In this document: positions 5,839-7,307 of the stretch, one piece after another | How positions within the stretch are numbered: position 1 is the stretch's first letter | Layout of the letters: the number at the start of each line of letters is the position of its first letter | Assembly (NCBI GenBank): GCA_900551885.1 | Contig: URXS01000094.1 | Coordinates: 1 to 7,307, forward strand | From: an uncultured Oscillibacter sp. | Lineage (GTDB): Bacteria; Bacillota; Clostridia; Oscillospirales; Oscillospiraceae | Direction of reading: 5' to 3' | Length of the DNA: 7,307 bases | Notes under the pieces: model-generated | The model's input: only the letters and a program-made list of their open reading frames with translations | Told to the model about the DNA's origin: nothing | The model's database searches: none | Program-made: the position numbers and the translations under genes

Positions 5839-6123
5839 ATGAACGACTACAACAACACCATGCCCCTGTCCGCCCACCGTCTGGAACTGACAGGCCGGGA
5901 ACGGCTGACGGTCTCCGGCGTGGAGGACGTGGAGCGCTTTGACGAGACCGGCATCGTCATGTCCACCGGCGCCGGCGTGCTGGTGGTCACCGGGGAGGGC
6001 CTGCACATCGACAAGCTGTCCCTGGACGGTGGGGAACTCCATGTGGACGGCCGCATCGACTCCATCTCCTATGAGGACGGCGGCGGGGAGCGGGGCGGCT
6101 TCTTCCACCGGCTGTTCGGGTGA
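5839..6123 (+). CDS. yabP: Sporulation protein YabP
   Basis: This 94-residue protein belongs to the YabP/YqfC family of sporulation proteins. The recognisable core is HRLELTGRERLTVSGVEDVERFDE (13-36), then short beta-strand-rich segments TGAGVLVVTGEGLHIDKLSLD (43-63) and ELHVDGRIDSISYED (66-80). The tail is glycine-rich and ends HRLFG. There is no signal peptide or membrane segment. In Bacillus, yabP is transcribed in the mother cell with yabQ under sigma-E; its biochemical role is not established. The ATG is 10 bases after AGGGAGG (5822-5828). YabQ begins 6 bases after this stop codon, with no good ribosome site of its own, so yabQ is probably translationally coupled to yabP. Confidence 0.92.
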   Translation: MNDYNNTMPLSAHRLELTGRERLTVSGVEDVERFDETGIVMSTGAGVLVVTGEGLHIDKLSLDGGELHVDGRIDSISYEDGGGERGGFFHRLFG

Positions 6124-6129
6124 TGAGCC

Positions 6130-6858
6130 ATGGAGAGCACGGTCTCTCAGCAGCTCCTGGCTTTCGGCTGGTCCATCCTGCTGGGCCTGGCGGTGGGACT
6201 GCTGTATGATCTTTTGCGTCCCTTCCGGCTTCGGCTGCCCCGGCTGACGGCGGTGCTGGACCTGCTGTACTGCCTGACGGTGGGCAGCGCCGTCTTCTTG
6301 TTCCTGCTGCGCCGGGCGGGAGAACTGCGGATGTACCTGCTGCTGGGCATCGCGGGCGGCGCGGTGCTGTTCTTCTGCGTCTTTTCGGCGCCCCTGCGGC
6401 CGGTATGGGACTTCTGGGTGGATACCCTGGCCGCTCTGCTGGCCCTGGCGGCTCTGCCTCTGCGCTGGCTAAGGGGCTTTTGCAAAAAATTATGGATTCG
6501 CGGAAAAAATCTCTTTTATTTTGCAACGAAATGTTATACAATAAGGAAAATCGCAGCAAAGCGGTCTTTTTACAGAGGAGGGCGGCACCATGGCGGCGCG
6601 CAAGCAGAAAAAACATACCCGGTCCAGCTTGTTCACCAAGGTGCTGCTGCTGGTACTGTTGGGCGCCATCGGCCTGCAACTGCGCAGCCTTCACGGCCAG
6701 GTGCAGGAGGCTCAGGAGGAAAAGGAACTGCTGACCCAGCAGGTCCAGGCCCAGCAACAGGAAAACGACGCCCTGTCCCAGGACATCGCCGAAGGCAGCA
6801 CCCAGGAGAAAATGCTGGAGATCGCCCGGGAGGAGCTGGGGTACGTGGGCCCCAATGA
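6130..6858 (+). CDS. yabQ: Spore cortex protein YabQ, with an anomalous open extension overlapping divIC
   Basis: YabQ is a mother-cell outer-forespore-membrane protein required for cortex formation in Bacillus. Residues 1-140 fit the family: VSQQLLAFGWSILLGLAVGLLYDLLR (5-30, first helix ending in the YDLLR signature), helices near 40-60, 68-86 and 97-113, then a basic tail through KNLFYF and CYTIRK. The frame has no stop there and stays open to 6858, giving 242 residues. Residues from about 150 on are out of frame with divIC (which starts at codon 154) and are a glycine/arginine/proline-rich composition typical of a shadow frame, so they are probably not conserved. YabQ normally ends near the divIC start. 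A base change or indel that removed the stop, or a real C-terminal extension, could explain this. The trusted part is roughly 6130-6550. Confidence 0.8.
   Translation: MESTVSQQLLAFGWSILLGLAVGLLYDLLRPFRLRLPRLTAVLDLLYCLTVGSAVFLFLLRRAGELRMYLLLGIAGGAVLFFCVFSAPLRPVWDFWVDTLAALLALAALPLRWLRGFCKKLWIRGKNLFYFATKCYTIRKIAAKRSFYRGGRHHGGAQAEKTYPVQLVHQGAAAGTVGRHRPATAQPSRPGAGGSGGKGTADPAGPGPATGKRRPVPGHRRRQHPGENAGDRPGGAGVRGPQ
6514..6542 (+). promoter_or_regulatory. Promoter-like element before divIC, inside the yabQ tail
   Basis: TATACAAT at 6535-6542 can be read as an extended -10 (TG at 6532-6533, then TATACA at 6535-6540) or as a sigma-E-like -10 (7 of 8 to CATACAnT). For the latter, TTTTATT lies 14 bases upstream and matches the -35 consensus at only 5 of 7. 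The element lies in an AT-rich island (about 6480-6570) within otherwise GC-rich coding sequence, 47 bases before the divIC ATG. No good sigma-A -35 is seen. Confidence 0.35.
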
Positions 6859-6886
6859 ATACGTGGTCTATGATGTGAGCAACTGA
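6590..6886 (+). CDS. divIC: Cell division protein DivIC/FtsB
   Basis: This is a 98-residue bitopic septum protein of the FtsB/DivIC family, which with FtsL and DivIB/FtsQ links the Z ring to septal wall synthesis. It has a short basic cytoplasmic start (MAARKQKKHTRSS), one membrane helix at about 14-31, a coiled coil at about 33-68 rich in Gln and Glu, and the family C-terminal signature EIAREELGYVGPNEYVVY (77-94). The length is normal. AGGAGGG (6576-6582) stands 7 bases before the ATG. The gene sits in its usual place between yabQ and yabR, in a frame one base ahead of yabQ, and it overlaps almost entirely with the open extension of that gene. A sporulation role alongside its vegetative one is possible from context. 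Confidence 0.92.
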   Translation: MAARKQKKHTRSSLFTKVLLLVLLGAIGLQLRSLHGQVQEAQEEKELLTQQVQAQQQENDALSQDIAEGSTQEKMLEIAREELGYVGPNEYVVYDVSN

Positions 6887-6953
6887 CCGGTGCCAGGCGG
6901 CGAGGGAGGCGCGTCCCGCCTCTCCCGCTTGCGCCAAGCGCCGGCCTTTTTTT
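6887..6953 (+). terminator. Long intrinsic terminator after divIC
   Basis: CCGGTGC (6887-6893) pairs with GCGCCGG (6938-6944). Inside this, GGCG (6896-6899) pairs with CGCC (6932-6935). Further in, the arms at 6900-6910 and 6918-6928 pair with one G-U and one A/C mismatch around the loop GCGTCCC. The stem begins directly after the divIC stop codon and is followed by CC and seven T's (6947-6953). It is the best terminator in the window and separates divIC from yabR. Confidence 0.88.
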
Positions 6954-6959
6954 CTATCG

Positions 6960-6994
6960 TTTCATTCCGCCCTGCGGGGCGGTGAAAAATCACC
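6960..6994 (+). promoter_or_regulatory. Alternative hairpins in the yabR leader
   Basis: TTTCA plus CCGCCC (6960-6964 and 6967-6972) pair with GGGCGG plus TGAAA (6977-6987), around a TGCG loop with a TT bulge. A competing stem, GGTGA (6981-6985) with TCACC (6990-6994) around AAAA, uses the same bases, so only one can form. On the opposite strand the first hairpin ends in a T-run and could stop antisense transcription. It lies 4 bases upstream of the yabR AAGGAG. Confidence 0.35.
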
Positions 6995-7017
6995 CGGAAG
7001 GAGAAACAATACACCGT

Positions 7018-7307
7018 ATGGAGCTTCAGGTTGGGAGCATTGTGGAAGGCAAAGTGACCTCTATCACCAAATTCGGCGCCTTTGTGGCGCTGGAAGGGGG
7101 GAGGTCCGGGTTGGTACATATCTCCGAGATCGCCAACACCTTCGTCAACGACGTACACGACTATTTGCAGGAGGGACAGACTGTGAAGGTCCTGGTCCTC
7201 TCCACAGACAACGGGAAGATCAATCTGTCCATCAAGCGGACGCTGCCTCAGCCGGAGCGGCCCGCTTCCAGAGGACCCCGCCCCGGCGGCCCCCGGCCGT
7301 CTGCCGG
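7018..7307 (+). CDS. yabR: S1-domain RNA-binding protein, YabR type (3' end outside window)
   Basis: The visible 96 codons hold a complete S1 (OB-fold) domain at about residues 1-75. It includes MELQVGSIVEGKVTSITKFG, FGAF at 19-22, GLVHISEIA at 31-39, EGQTVKVLVL at 52-61 and the closing GKINLSIK at 66-73. A low-complexity Pro/Arg/Gly tail (from about 77, PERPASRGPRPGGPRP) then runs off the end without a stop. Bacillus YabR is the neighbour of DivIC in the same order, and the S1 family binds single-stranded RNA, often at ribosomes; YabR's precise role is not established. The ATG at 7018 is the only standard start before the domain. Its AAGGAG (6998-7003) is 14 bases away, which is unusually long. 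There is no stop codon before 7307, so the C-terminal length cannot be given. Confidence 0.88.
   Translation, partial: MELQVGSIVEGKVTSITKFGAFVALEGGRSGLVHISEIANTFVNDVHDYLQEGQTVKVLVLSTDNGKINLSIKRTLPQPERPASRGPRPGGPRPSA

Noticed and set aside
6484..6542. A programmed or accidental frameshift at the A-runs that would end YabQ at the TAA 6542-6544
   Set aside because: The unshifted frame keeps the family-like KNLFYF..CYTI residues after the A-runs, while the shifted frame gives unrelated residues; it stays possible only as a sequencing error and is covered under the overlap finding.
1..7307. Mobile elements, CRISPR arrays, tRNA/rRNA genes or a defence cassette
   Set aside because: No transposase, integrase, regularly spaced repeats, cloverleaf or rRNA-like sequence was seen; gene order is that of a conserved housekeeping/sporulation locus.

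Overview
The window looks like a GC-rich, endospore-forming Firmicutes chromosome, most likely an Oscillospiraceae-type gut anaerobe (Flavonifractor, Lawsonibacter or Intestinimonas-like). The reasons are a sporulation gene pair (yabP-yabQ), a HemZ-type coproporphyrinogen dehydrogenase, strong AGGAGG Shine-Dalgarno sites, and heavy use of G/C in third codon positions. The genus is inferred from protein flavour only. All recognised genes are on the + strand and densely packed.

Left part (1-2480): the 3' end of hemZ, a kinase of the uridine kinase/nucleoside kinase P-loop family, a small zinc-ribbon protein with a helical N-terminal part, and a trimeric-type purine nucleoside phosphorylase. Stop codons overlap or abut the next Shine-Dalgarno site at two of these joins, so hemZ-kinase and zinc-ribbon-PNP are probably co-transcribed. 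The kinase and PNP together suggest nucleoside salvage. A long hairpin after PNP closes the block.

Right part (2583-7307): a 14-helix MOP-superfamily lipid flippase (YabM/SpoVB type), MazG, HU, RqcP (S4 domain), YabP, YabQ, DivIC and an S1-domain YabR protein that runs off the end. This is the conserved Bacillus order yabM-yabN-yabO-yabP-yabQ-divIC-yabR, with HU inserted between mazG and rqcP and with MazG lacking the methylase-like N-terminal half found in Bacillus YabN. The cluster joins housekeeping jobs (nucleotide clean-up, nucleoid packing, rescue of stalled ribosomes, cell division) with spore-cortex genes. Terminator-like hairpins follow the flippase gene, HU and DivIC, so the cluster is split into several transcription units.

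No new multi-gene system is visible; this is a conserved locus. The most interesting signal is regulatory. A sigma-E-like promoter (GCATAAT, 14 bases, CATATAGT) lies between rqcP and yabP, inside a hairpin whose 3' arm contains the yabP Shine-Dalgarno site. Read-through mRNA would hide that site, whereas mRNA started at the sigma-E-like promoter would lack the hairpin's 5' arm. The other notable oddity is that the yabQ reading frame stays open through almost all of divIC. No tRNA, rRNA, CRISPR array, insertion sequence or phage gene was seen, and no gene-free stretch exceeds about 135 bases.
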